This document shows, in pieces, positions 1 through 12,000 of a stretch of DNA of 64,000 bases. Under the pieces are notes generated by a model, which was not told the DNA's origin, did not search any database, and saw only the letters and a program-made list of their open reading frames with translations. Origin of the DNA: Montifringilla adamsi (taxonomy: Eukaryota > Chordata > Aves > Passeriformes > Passeridae). Location of the stretch: positions 186,001 to 250,000 of the forward strand of contig JAGGNK010008892.1 in the NCBI GenBank assembly GCA_017590115.1, in the 5' to 3' direction. The translations under genes and the position numbers were made by a program. The stretch's first letter is position 1. The number at the start of each line of letters is the position of its first letter.

Positions 1-520
1 TGATTCCCATAATGATAGCATTTTGTTATAAACCCTTATTTTTGTGGAAGGTACATATACACTGAGATTCTATGAAAGGAAATATGAATAATTTTAAGTC
101 CTTTAAGTATCATTAGATGAAAATTTGCAAATCCTACAAACATTTTTCTGCTAACAAAAGTGAATCACAGACATTTACTTTTGTGTTTGTGACAGAAATT
201 CTTTATACACTCTGTTTCACAAAAATGAGTGGCAATGATGTCATTGATTTCCCTGGGAGCATCAGCTAAGATTTATCTGTTTTGTATGAGCCAATAGGTA
301 AGTCCAATCACGAAAAAGGCTAAATGATTAATATTTTGATAATTTCCCTCTTCCTCTTTACTATAAGGTCCTTTTTTCCTAATGCAAAGCCTTTGTTTAG
401 GATCAAAACAAGCAAAGGCAGATATTTCTCAGAATGCTGATTTACCAGCCACTCACTTAAACCAGATACCTTGTACACAGTGGTTAAAAATACAAAAACT
501 AAAATATATATTTAAGTTAC

Positions 521-3500
521 CTTTATTCTGTCAATAAACTCGTACTTTGTAATCATCATTTCTTGCAACTGGCAAAATTCTGCATTCATTTCTACTCCAT
601 ACAGCTGGGAAGCTGAGCTATAAAGATAACCCTACATTAGGAAAAGGAAATTTAGTAACTCTGATGCGTTTAAAACAAGTTCAAAATTTTCATTTAAAAA
701 GAAGAGAATTAAACACGAGTTAAGATTAAAGAAACATTTTAAAATAGTGAGTTGAGAAATGTCTTTCAGTGGATATGAAATATTTTTCAGAGCTAAGCTC
801 CTGATTTGGCAATTCCTACTTAAGCCTCACAAATGTTAGTAAGAGATCCAAAATGACACATCAAAATAACAAGAAAAGGAAAGCTCCAAGTTCACTTGAA
901 CTGCAAAACAGATGGAAAACAGTCTAAGAAAGAAAAAAGGTGTACAAAACAAATTACGAAAATAGTGTGAAGGAACAAGACTCTACATGTCATTTTTGCT
1001 CCTTGGGAGAACTGAAGAAGAAAATATCAAGAGAAAAGAACAAAAACATGAGACATAACAGAGTCAAAATGAGTGAAAATGGAGGACAATATACCAATAA
1101 TATAGTGGGATATTTTGATATCAAGTCTTTGTCAGCTTCTCTAAGTTACTGTATTACTGACATTTTCAGATGCTTCACACAGATATATATGCAAAAAAAA
1201 AAAGCTAAATTATGACTTAATATTAAGCCCAAAAAATAGTTCAGTTTTGGACTAAGATTTTGGGAAGCTGTTAAGAAAAAAAGTACAAATACTTGAGCGA
1301 ACAGTGCCCTAACAAAGATACTGCTTCAAGTGCCACTGTCTCCACTGAGCACAATAATTACACTTTGCCAACAATGGCAAAGACAGACAATGCTGAAGAT
1401 ACAGAATATCTGAGATCCACATGTATTACAACTTCATTATTAAGGTTTTCTGAAACCATTCAACTCAGAGAGTAGAAAAGCAACCTGTGAAGTCACCCCT
1501 CCTCCAAGGCAAGACCATATTACAAAGCAGAACTCTTTTTTGAAAGAGTGCTTTGAAAGTATCTTCTACTATAATAATAATACAAGCATTTAAGTACTTC
1601 AAAAAAAATTCAGCCTAGCCGAAGTGCTACCATTTAAGGACCCAATGCTGCAAATATTTACAAATGGAAGTAACTTTCCTCATTTGAGTGATCCCAAAAT
1701 TAGACTATTCAAATGAGTAAAATCACATGCTCAAGTGTTTGCAAGATTGAGCCCTAAACACACATTGACTTTTTAAAGAAAGTAGTAATGTGTGTTTTGC
1801 ATTGCTGTTGGCCTTATGTTGTACCAGCCATGCCAAAAGCAATCAAAATTGCACTCAAGTTTCTCGATGAAGTATTTTATGTGCATTTTAAAATGCAGAG
1901 CAGGACAATATGTTTTTGGAGACAAATTCATATCAAAGTCTTCCTTTGTATATTTTAACAGTTTATCAGCTTCATAAAGGAATTTAACATAACTAATCTA
2001 TATATAGGCATGGTCAAGACATAAGAGGACAAACTCACTTATGAAAGAGACAGCAGGAACGAGCAAAAGAGCAGCATGTGTGACAGCAATATGCTACCCT
2101 GTTGGACAACAGACTTTTCCTCTCCATAAGCAAGATCATTTGTAGTTCCTCTTGTGAGGAACAGAGGAAGAACTGAAATTGCTAGTAAACAGCACTTTAT
2201 ACTATTCAGAGAGTCAGATCAGAGGTGCCTCTCAGAATGACCCATCCAATATTGAGTAATGAGAGTAGGCAGTCAGAGAAGAGGGAAAATGTTTGTCACA
2301 GTAATAAAATATGAATTCCTGTGCTGGAAGTTACCGCAAATAGCACTGCACCAAGCCTGGAGCCAACGTCAACCACTACCTTTCCTGTCAGGTCAGGCAG
2401 TACATGGTGATAAAGAAACTTCAGTTCCATGAGGGAAAAGGAATGCGAAATAAACTCTGGGAAATAAGAACAGAACAAAGGTGTTGGGTGGGCAGTACTA
2501 ACTACTGTGTAATTAACCATTGAAATAGTAACCTGAAGAATTATCTTCACTGAAAACTTGTGTGGTTTCTTGCCTGCACTAGTGCACTAGGGCAGGGTTT
2601 GCAAATCAGGTAATCAGCCAAGCAGCCTGTCCCAAGTCTGAGGATTCCTTGCCTTACATGGAGAATTTTGAAATCCTTCATGAAACTGAATTACCTTTTT
2701 CTGCACAGTAACGTATGTTAAAGAATACAAAACAAAGTAACTTGGAACTGTTTAACTGAAAAAGGAAACGTAGTAAACACAATTTGTGCAAAACTTTTTA
2801 TGGGCAGACATATTGATAGCTTTAATTTCAACTCCAAAGTTTTAATGAATGGAATGTTCTCCATATAAACCATTCCTTCAATGGCTGTGCTCTACTGGCA
2901 GCAGCACTGATCTGTACCACACCATACACAAGCTTTAAGACAGGTGGTGCTTTCTACTGTTTTTTGGCATGTGAGAGGAGACCCAGGCTACTGCATGGAC
3001 TCTACAGTATTGTCTTCCTCTTGCATCTTCCTCTCCAGTGGTACATAGCTAGCCTCTTACCTGCCCAGTTTTTGTGGGCAACAATTGTCACTCATACACT
3101 GCAAATTAATTCAACTTACATGTGTAGGAGGCTCCTTCCATTGGTTATGGGAAATAATTTTGGCCTGTATATTGCAGCAGACTGGACAAAGTCCCCCATC
3201 AGCTGGATGTTGCCATGTCCAGCTGAGTCACTGCACAAACCAGTTTAGTTAAACTCAATTTGTTTCTCATGTTCCCGAAAGAACACTTACCTAAAGATGC
3301 AGTTTTGTATGAGCCACACTCTGTGCAGTAGCTCCTACTCATTTTCCCCTCCTCACACAATGAATCAACAACATCATCATCATAAAGGAATGCATCAACA
3401 TGAATCATGGGCAGTGGATGCTGGTGTATCTGAGAAGAGGAACAAAACCTTAGAAAGGCATAACCAAGTCTCTTAACTTCACTTACACCGTGAAGTCACA

Positions 3501-3611
3501 CGTTAATTGTCCCACCATCCTACCTTTCCCAAAATCCCCAAGATCCATGTTTTTCCCTATGTAACAATTACAAAAACAAACAAACAAAAAAAAAAAAACC
3601 AACAAAACAAA

Positions 3612-3650
<39 letters not shown>

Positions 3651-5989
3651 ACAACAATTACAAAAACAAACAAACAAAAAACAAAAAAACAAAACAAAAA
3701 AAAAAAAAACAAAAACAAAAACCACAAACCAAAAGAACAACAACACAAAAAAAAAAACCTACAGAAATCCTGCATGTAAACTGGGTCATCAAATTCCACT
3801 GAGATATCCAGTAAGTGGTAGTCGACAAACAAAAGCAAGTTGGTTTTGATATCTGAGTAGGGAGCCCTATGTGAATTTTGTCTCTTCAGTGCTTGCTTGG
3901 CTATAGAGAACATACAGGGCAAAGGAAGATTTTTCTCCTTTTTTAATGAGGAGAATGTAACTTAAATTTAGCAGAAATGTCAATTCTGCTTCTCAGCCTC
4001 AACTGACTATTTTCATCATTGTGCCTTATGCCTCTATCCAGAAGCACCCCTAATTAACATGGGTGTCACTTTCAATCAAAAATATACTAGTTGGGATGCT
4101 TGCCTTCTCATCATTTCAAGGGGCATCATCTTCATCCTCCTACTCAGTTTTCCTCCCTTTTCCAGGCTTGCTGCATATGGCCAATCCACTTCTCCCACTG
4201 AAGAGCCACACACCACTTTTCTGGGAAATGCATTAACATTCCTTGTATACTGACAGGTCAAATAGGAAAGGTGCACTCTCCTCCCACAGGACTCACAGCC
4301 CACCTGTTTCTGAGCAACAGGAATCTGAAAAGAGCTGGATATCATCTCTGGGCTGCCCACATTATGGCAACAGCAAAACATTGGCCCTGTGCTCCTGTTG
4401 TCTTTAAGGGGGCTGTTAGAATTATGGAGCTAGCACCGAAGAATCACTGTGACAGGTGTCATACCACACAGAATGAAAGCTATCCCAAATAACATATGAT
4501 CAAAGTATTAAAAACTATGAAGCAACTTTCCTGGAATCATGCAAACATAAAACAACAGACCTGAGAACCAAACTGAGATTTCCTATACTTCAACCCATGT
4601 TCATTCTCTACTATGAACTACTGCTAAAAATGCTATCAGAATAAATGATGTGCTTCAGCAAAAGCAGACCATAACCATTAGCTTACTTTCTGAACAGCTT
4701 GATGTTCCGAAGTAAACATTGCCTCGATGGGTAAACGATTCCGCAAATCTTCAGCGATATTTCTGAGCACAACATCATTGTTACTCACCACAAGCTCATC
4801 AAAGTCATCTACAAATCAAGACAAACAAAAACCCCTGAACAATCATATGCAGATCATGTGGACTAAGTGATGACCAGTACAATACAGTTGCAAGACGTAA
4901 ACAACACCAGATGGATAAGATTTATTATTCACATGCATTTTTCAGCCTTTGTTAGCTTTTCCAGACAATGACAGATTTGGATTGTAATAACTTTGCCACG
5001 TAAAATAAATGCACTGCTTCTCTGAAATCTCAAATTATTTTCATATTTATAAATTTATAACTCACATATGATGGTCTGGGCTGCCACCAAAGTGATATTG
5101 TTTCAGTTTAAGATATAAAAAACATCAAAGATGTTTTTGAACTGTTGGAGAAATTACAAAACTGAATAGTTGCCTGAATGCAGGCTTTTTTTTTAAAGAC
5201 AAGTTTCTTTTTATATGTATGATCTTTCTAATAAACTTACAAAAAAATTGGGGATAATGCACAGTTCAACAGTTCAACTCACAACACATTTTACATTACC
5301 TAAACTATCAAAATATTTCAAATGAGAAGGAAAATAGGAATGGATGTAAACCAATACATTTTTGCAAAACCACAGTGTAAATTTTGCTATTTTCCAGGAT
5401 CTTCCTGTATTACTTTAGCACATTTTTTTTAAAGACATCTAGAAAAAAGATTCAGAAGGAAACCATGTGAAGACACTAATCTTTTCTTCTTCCAAGGCTC
5501 AATCAATAGTCAAACTTCTTCAAACCGCTCTTTTAAAAATGACTGTTAATGCTGGGGACTGTAAAACCACCCTTAGCCATCTATTCCAGTGCTTGACTAG
5601 CCTTAATATTAGAAAGGAAAACCCTTCTTATTACTGATTTAGATGTCCTCTGCCACTACTTAGTATTTTCTGCCCCACTCACAATGGAAACAGAAAATTT
5701 TGTTCCTTTCTATTATACAGTAACTATTTACTTCCCTGAAGACTCATCACGTGTCACATCAGTCTCCTTTCCAAGAAAAACCAAGATTTGCCTATCCAGA
5801 CCCTTCCTGGTTTTTTTTTTTTCCCTAGTGTGTGAGGATTCTCAACACTTCCCTTTGGATCTGCTGGACTCTCTCATCCTTTCTGACCTGCAGTATTGAG
5901 AACCAGACACTCCAGCTAAAGGTTTACTTTCTCTTACCAGAGTTTTCACATCTTGCAGCCAACATCCTGCTTATATCCCCCAATTTCAT
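521..5989 (-). CDS. Class I SAM-dependent methyltransferase-like gene (partial; 3' end beyond left edge)
   Basis: Five minus-strand exons join in one frame: 5938-5989 (coding part), 4687-4808, 3291-3429, 2335-2456 and 521-631. Junction phases agree at every step (1, 0, 1, 0, and 0 at the last visible donor) and sum to 546 nt, or 182 codons. The last two exons form the start of a Rossmann methyltransferase fold: GKVVVDVGSRLGAVLFAGYL fits motif I (the SAM-binding glycine loop) and LYGVEMN fits the acidic motif II end of strand beta-2. Before it lie an acidic stretch (AFLYDDDVVDSLCEEGK), a possible metal-binding YCTECGSYKT and EFISHSFSLMELKFLYHHVL. The catalytic C-terminal half would lie left of position 1. 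The exon at 5938-6007 (start ATG at 5987-5989, MKLGDISRMLAARCENS) is chosen because its donor is strong and phase-matched; it is the least certain exon. I know the family only as an uncharacterised methyltransferase-like protein and give no symbol. The substrate is unknown. Confidence 0.75.
3564..3760. repeat. A/C-rich low-complexity tract with internal duplication
   Basis: About 200 bases made almost only of A and C, including an A-run of more than 30 bases. A 25-base segment beginning ACAATTACAAAAACAAACAA occurs at about 3565 and again at about 3655, so the tract seems to have grown by duplication or slippage. It lies in an intron of the minus-strand methyltransferase-like gene, so the transcript would carry a T/G-rich tract upstream of the exon at 3291-3429. 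The exact length may be an assembly artefact because long homopolymers are hard to read. Confidence 0.85.
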
Positions 5990-6007
5990 GTTAAGAGTAT
6001 GATGTTC

Positions 6008-9000
6008 CTAACTGGCATTCAGCACAAGATCTGCTGTATGCCTGTACTCCGCTCTTTTCTTGTTATGTTTTCCTCAAAAGAATAACTAGATGAAATTCCT
6101 TTTTGTCTGGACATCTCACTGCTTTGAGGATTATTGAACTGGTTCTAAACAAAGGCACATCTCAGGTCAAAGCTACAAACCCGTAAAAGACAACCACCAC
6201 CACCAAAAAGCAGCCACTAATCTAATCCTGAAAAAATATACCAAACCCATCTACTGAGTCTCATCTAAAACCAGACAGGTATGTCCCCTCTTCTCCACCC
6301 CTTCTGGTTTGCTTCTTGTTTTACTTAGACTGCCAACACGTTGGGCAGTGACTGCGCTTTTTTACATGTATGTGCATCACTCACAAAAAGGAAATTTGAC
6401 AGCTTTTACAGGTGTTTTTTAAAAAAAAAGCAAGGTTTGTTAGCATTGCTGTTCCAGGTGGGAATATTAGTACAGAAAAGCGTGATGGCAACCAGGTTCA
6501 AAATAAATCTACAGAACACACTACAAGTTTCTCTATGCTAATATATTTAATCATTCCTGTGGATGATAGGAGATGCTAAAAAGAGTGAAAAATTTTAAGG
6601 CTAGCATAGGAATCAGAAACCTGCAAACCTTTAAACTATTAAATGCCTCTGAAATGGTTTTTGCTTAAGCACTGTAGTGAGAGCAATATGATTAAAGAAA
6701 GCATCATTCATTAGTGCAAAAGGCTCTCTTCTTTAGACTGCAAATGCAAATGGTTCTTTCAACACATGTGAAAATGGACCCAAACAGATAATCCTGAATA
6801 CCCTGTAGTAAGCAGCAGAAACTTTAAATTATCTGTATTCCCCTAAGATATATTTGGTTTAAAATGTATTAAATGTACAGTAGTAATGCTCCAAAGCCCT
6901 GATGGACCATTACCATTGGTAGCTGCTATACTTCAGGAAGGAATTCACTGCTCCAAAGTGCTTACAGTTACGTTCTCCAGAACTTCAGCTCCTAAAAAGA
7001 TGCACACTTTGCAGCGAGGAACACAGACAGAGGCAGCAGCTGCAACAGCAGCAACACCAACACAACAGGTGCAATGCAGCAGCTCCAGCTTGTCAGCATT
7101 TTAATTTGAAACCTCTAATGAGCAGCCATCCTGCTAAACTCACAGCCCATCCAACAATTTGCAGATTTGTTATGAACATCCCAAAAGCACAGTGATTTTT
7201 CCAACCAGCTCGGGGAAGATTTCTATGGACATGACACAGCACAGTAAACCCAGCTATCATGGGAAGGGAAGGTGGGCAAATCTAACTGTAGCTTAAATGA
7301 GACCATCAGCACCACAACATGCCCTCAGAGTGCCAAGGTGCCAGTTTGCTGAGGTGGATAACATCTGAAGGAGCAAGGGGAAAAGCTGTGCTACAGACAG
7401 AACAAGAGAGTAGAAAGCTGATATTAGCAGCTGAACAGATCAGTGCCTGTGGGCAATAAGCCTCTACATCTGGCACTTGCTTTAAAACAATACTATTACT
7501 ATGCAAGAGAGCTCATCCAGCTGTTATAGTGCCTGTTAAGAGTATCAAATTCATATATAGCATTTAATGAAATGCAGGAAGTGTTCCTAGACCACCAGGC
7601 CAGCCACATCACACCACAAATACAGAACTTCAGCTCTCCTCCTCCCAGATCTAGTGTGTCAATAGGATCTGCTCCCTCATGGCATGGGTGACCTTTCCTG
7701 GCCAACATTAGTGACAGACAGCTCTCCAGACTATTCAGCGCTCCAGCTCCACAGAAGAGAAACACACACCTTCAGTGGGACACAGGCAGCACATCCATCT
7801 TCCTCTAACCCAGAATATCCCTTCCCTGAGTTCAGTCTGTACAGTACCTGTCACAATGCTGACCCACAGGGCCCTCTGATCTATCCTTGTGAAACAAAGC
7901 ATGACACACATGAGTTCTTGTATGCTCTGTACAAAACAAGTCCTAAGGACAACACATATGCAGCTCAAAGAAAAAATGTTGAAACACTGACCCTGAAAAA
8001 TAAATGACAAATGGAAATGCTCCTTTCTAACTATCAGTTAATATTTTAAAGCACAATAAGCAGGAACAAAAAAGGTGAAGGAAGTCCGAACAGACTTCAT
8101 CCGAGAAGACAAAATGGCAGCTGGAGCAGAAGCTGTGTGTGCAACACTCCACACCTGTGTGTATAGTCTGTCACTGAACTCTGACACGGAGACTCGACTC
8201 CTTCCTGTCAAAGTAAGAAACAGCAACAGCTACCACAATAACTCATTTACTTTTGCAGTATGTAAATATTTGTAGATTGCCACCAAGTAGGAAACACCGG
8301 TGCCAAATATGAAAACGTGCATCTCTGCTGGTACAGTTTTATCAACTCCACCCTCGTGTTTAACAAATTGTTCACTCTTGAGAATCTCAGTATCGCCTTA
8401 AAAGGGATCTTCAAAGAAGAAACAAAAATAGCAAAGTATTTTATATATTATTTTAGTACCTGTTACATACGTGAAATGTATACAACATGAAATGGAGAGT
8501 GTGCAAGCCAACTGTGCTCACTGAACAGACAACTAACCAGGAAAGAAACGTACAGTTCATGAAACACTGCAAGATGAATCACAATCATTTGTTTATGGAG
8601 GAAGTCTGAGTGCGTAGTGTTTGTATTTTACTTCAAAAACCGGTTCCACTGGATTTACTCAACATGCATTTATAAAATTTAATTAACACATTGCAAAAAG
8701 CCTCATTATCACCCTGGTACTAGTCAGCCTTTGTACAGAAGCTAAGAAAACATCACAAAGCCTCACACCAGATAGAGAGCACCGCTACACCAACATCTGA
8801 ACACCCCTGCAAAATACAGGATTGAAGACAAGCAATGTGTGATTTCCAAATGACAACAGAAGATTACATGTCACTGAAGGAGAGGAAAGAAGAGGATTTA
8901 GCAAAGGCAACCACAGCAGCAAGCACCTTATGGTCTTCTAGATATATACTCCAACTCAGAAGAGAAAAGCAAATATTAACAGCCGTGTTACTTAATATGA

Positions 9001-12000
9001 GGTTAATTTAGTAATTCATGTTTTAATAATACTGGAGAACCAAGTCAAGGAAGAAACACCACATCCCTAAAACTTTAGTATTGCCCTTTTTGGCTAAATA
9101 ATTTGAGAAACAATATGTGACCTTAGTATACCAAGTACCTCAGGAATTCTAAATATTATTTCTGTCCCAAAGCATACATAGTTATTGACAGAAAGTAACT
9201 GGAATCTTTTTCCAGCAGAAATATAACCAGAGTTCATTTTATTAGTTTAAGTCTTTTACACTGGTTAATTGAAAGAAGCTTTGAAGTTAAATTTTAAACA
9301 AGGTAAGTCTCATACTGTTTCACAATCCCTAGCTTCCCCCACCATTATTACGTTTCAATGACTAACAACTTAGAAGTATTTGGTATTCTTCTTGAGACCT
9401 CTCTCACACAGGTATCACTTGTCACAACAAAGGAAATTAATGCCAATTCCCACAGTTGATGATTCATCCAATTATAGGTAACATCCCATTTTAGTTTATC
9501 AAACAGAACAGTGGAAAAGATTTTTGGTATGGTATCATTTTAACAAATAAATGTTAACATGAAAATGCCATGTTATTTTTATCTCTTCTGAAAGGATATT
9601 TCAGTTGAATAAATCACTTCTACAGATTTGGATATGAAGCTTTGTACTAAATTACTTTTTCACATACACACAAACACAAAAACACATACTATACTTGTCA
9701 CATTACAGAAACCCACATTTTCATCCTTTTTAAAGATACTTATTCCACTTTAGTTTCACCTGCAGACTGAGAGGAAACATTTAAAGAATCTAGTTTTTTC
9801 TTATCCTACTTCCCCTTCTTGTCTTGTGAAAATTACCATCTGATAACTTTACCTATTGGAGAACATGCTAATTCCTAGATAACAAAACACATGATAGAAC
9901 ACGCTGGACACACTTGGTCTGCTCCTAGAGTATGATGAGAAGTTTCTTCTCTGTATGCAGAACACTGTACTAAAGCAGCACATCCTCCACAATCAGTTAG
10001 GTTGATTTTATCAGATACTCCTCCCTCAGTGCCTGTTAAAAGCCTGAATTTACAGCACTGACTGCCCTCAACTTTCAAGTCACAAGATTAAATTGTACAC
10101 CAACCTCTTAAAAAGCTGGTTTGCTCCCAGTACAAGTGAATCCATAAAAAAAATAATTTGTACTTAATTATATGTTGTTTATTCTTAAATTAGATTTGCA
10201 ATGATTATTATTCAATTGCTATTTTGAGTGATACTCTTGATATTGAATATTTTGAGTATGTAGGAACAATCAGCAATTCAGACCAGTATATCACTTTGAA
10301 ATCTTAGCTTCATATTTAAGTTTCTCAGGAAATGCACAGATTGGAAAAGGTTTGTAGGAGTGTTTTATTACACGGTTACATGAACTGAAAAAAATTTAGA
10401 AGTTAGTATCACAACAGTAAGATTTAGCCCTGACAGAAAAATATTTCAATCTTAGACCCCATGATAGAACACAAGAAGCAAAAAGGGTCTTATCACCTTA
10501 TCTGTCCTTCACTGACATTGACTGAGAGACAGGCTTTGTAATCTGCATTTAAGTGCTAAATACAGCAAAAGCATTCGGTAGTTGCCAGTAGGTAGAGTGG
10601 TTTGGTGACTTCAATCTCAAACTCAAGATTCAGATTCCTCTATTTACTTCCCCCGATTCCTGTGTTGCTGCTCATGTAAACAGAAAGCTTGGTCAATTCA
10701 CTGGTTATCTCCTCCAGCATCCATTCTTACCAAATGCAGCCTTTTCTGCTACTGAAAATTTTAGAAATCTGGGCAGTGGAGGTTCACATGGCCCCAGCTA
10801 TACATCAAATGCTGGGACCCAGCTGAGGGGGATTGTCAGGGGGGTTTCCCAAGTAGTTTGAATTAGCTCTTGGGCTTCACCCAGGTTTTCTTAGCTGGAA
10901 CTTCTGGAACATGGTTATTGCAAAAGGATATTAAAGCATTAATCATCTGATTATAAAAAAGTTAAGACACCAAAGGTTCCTGTTCTTTTTTCCAACTCTT
11001 CTTATTTAATTTTCTTTAAGATCTAAGACAAACTCAAAAGAAAAGCTGGAATGCAAGTCACCGTGAAATGACGTACATCTCACTGCAGTGTGTGGGAAGA
11101 GCTGGCTGATTGTGAAACAGCCAAGCAGTGTTGCTAAGCAGCTGCTTTAAAACAGTAACGTCTTCCATCACACATAAATATTCGGAATTTCTAAAATTCT
11201 CTATACGGAAAACCCCACATTCATAAGAAAAGAAAAAAAAATAGAAAAAATAGAATCTTTCATTCACTTACATTCCCGTAATTACCAAGTAAGGTTAGTC
11301 AAAAATCATTGGAGTGAGAACATGGACAATGTTCTTTCAGTTCAAAATATGTAAGACTTCACTTTAGTTAAGATAAGTCACTTTACTACAAATCAATTTG
11401 TATCTTCCATGGAAGTTTGTCAATAACATTTCATGCCTTCAGTGTGTGAGTCAGAAAACACCAACTAAGTTACAGTAATAACTAAGGCTGTCTTTGCAAC
11501 AACACTGATCCTAAAGGTCAACCACTTTATTCAGGACTTTACTCTAAGGATGCATGTACACTTTAATTCAGAGAGAGGTGTGAAGAAGGAAAAAGCCTGA
11601 CTCCAGCTATCGCTGGAATCATGCCCAGTTCTCCTCAGCTGGAGGTAAAAGTATAAGCTCAACATCTTGACAGAAACAGGAATGGGATACAGGAGGAGAA
11701 GGCAGAGAACTGACAGCCCACAGAAAAAGTTTTGTCTGTGGGGATACCATTTTGGTTTCCATTTATCCTATCCTAGTTTTCATTCTGAATATTATCTCCC
11801 CATCCCCACCACTTTTTTTTTTCCTTTTGTTCATCAGAGATTTGTTTCCTTCCTACATGTGCATCACCAAAGACCAGGCTTTTATTTCTGTGTGTCACAA
11901 AGATCTGGTAAATTTTTACATCTCACATAAAACAGTCTTCCTTATGCACAGAGAGAACACCACATTCCCTACTCAGGGTACAGCAGCAGAAACCTCTACC

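Noticed and set aside
3557..3922. A 121-codon minus-strand frame next to the methyltransferase exons, partly protein-like before a Phe-rich stretch
   Set aside because: Exons 4687-4808 and 3291-3429 already join phase 0 to phase 0. Inserting this segment (acceptor near 3902) would require a poor donor and give the wrong phase. The Phe-rich part is just the poly-A/C tract read backwards.
10731..10751. A 21-base minus-strand segment with a strong donor (TTTG|GTAAGA) whose phase could also join the exon at 4687-4808
   Set aside because: The exon at 5938-6007 fits the same junction with a more protein-like sequence and a start codon. A microexon of this size cannot be supported without transcript data.
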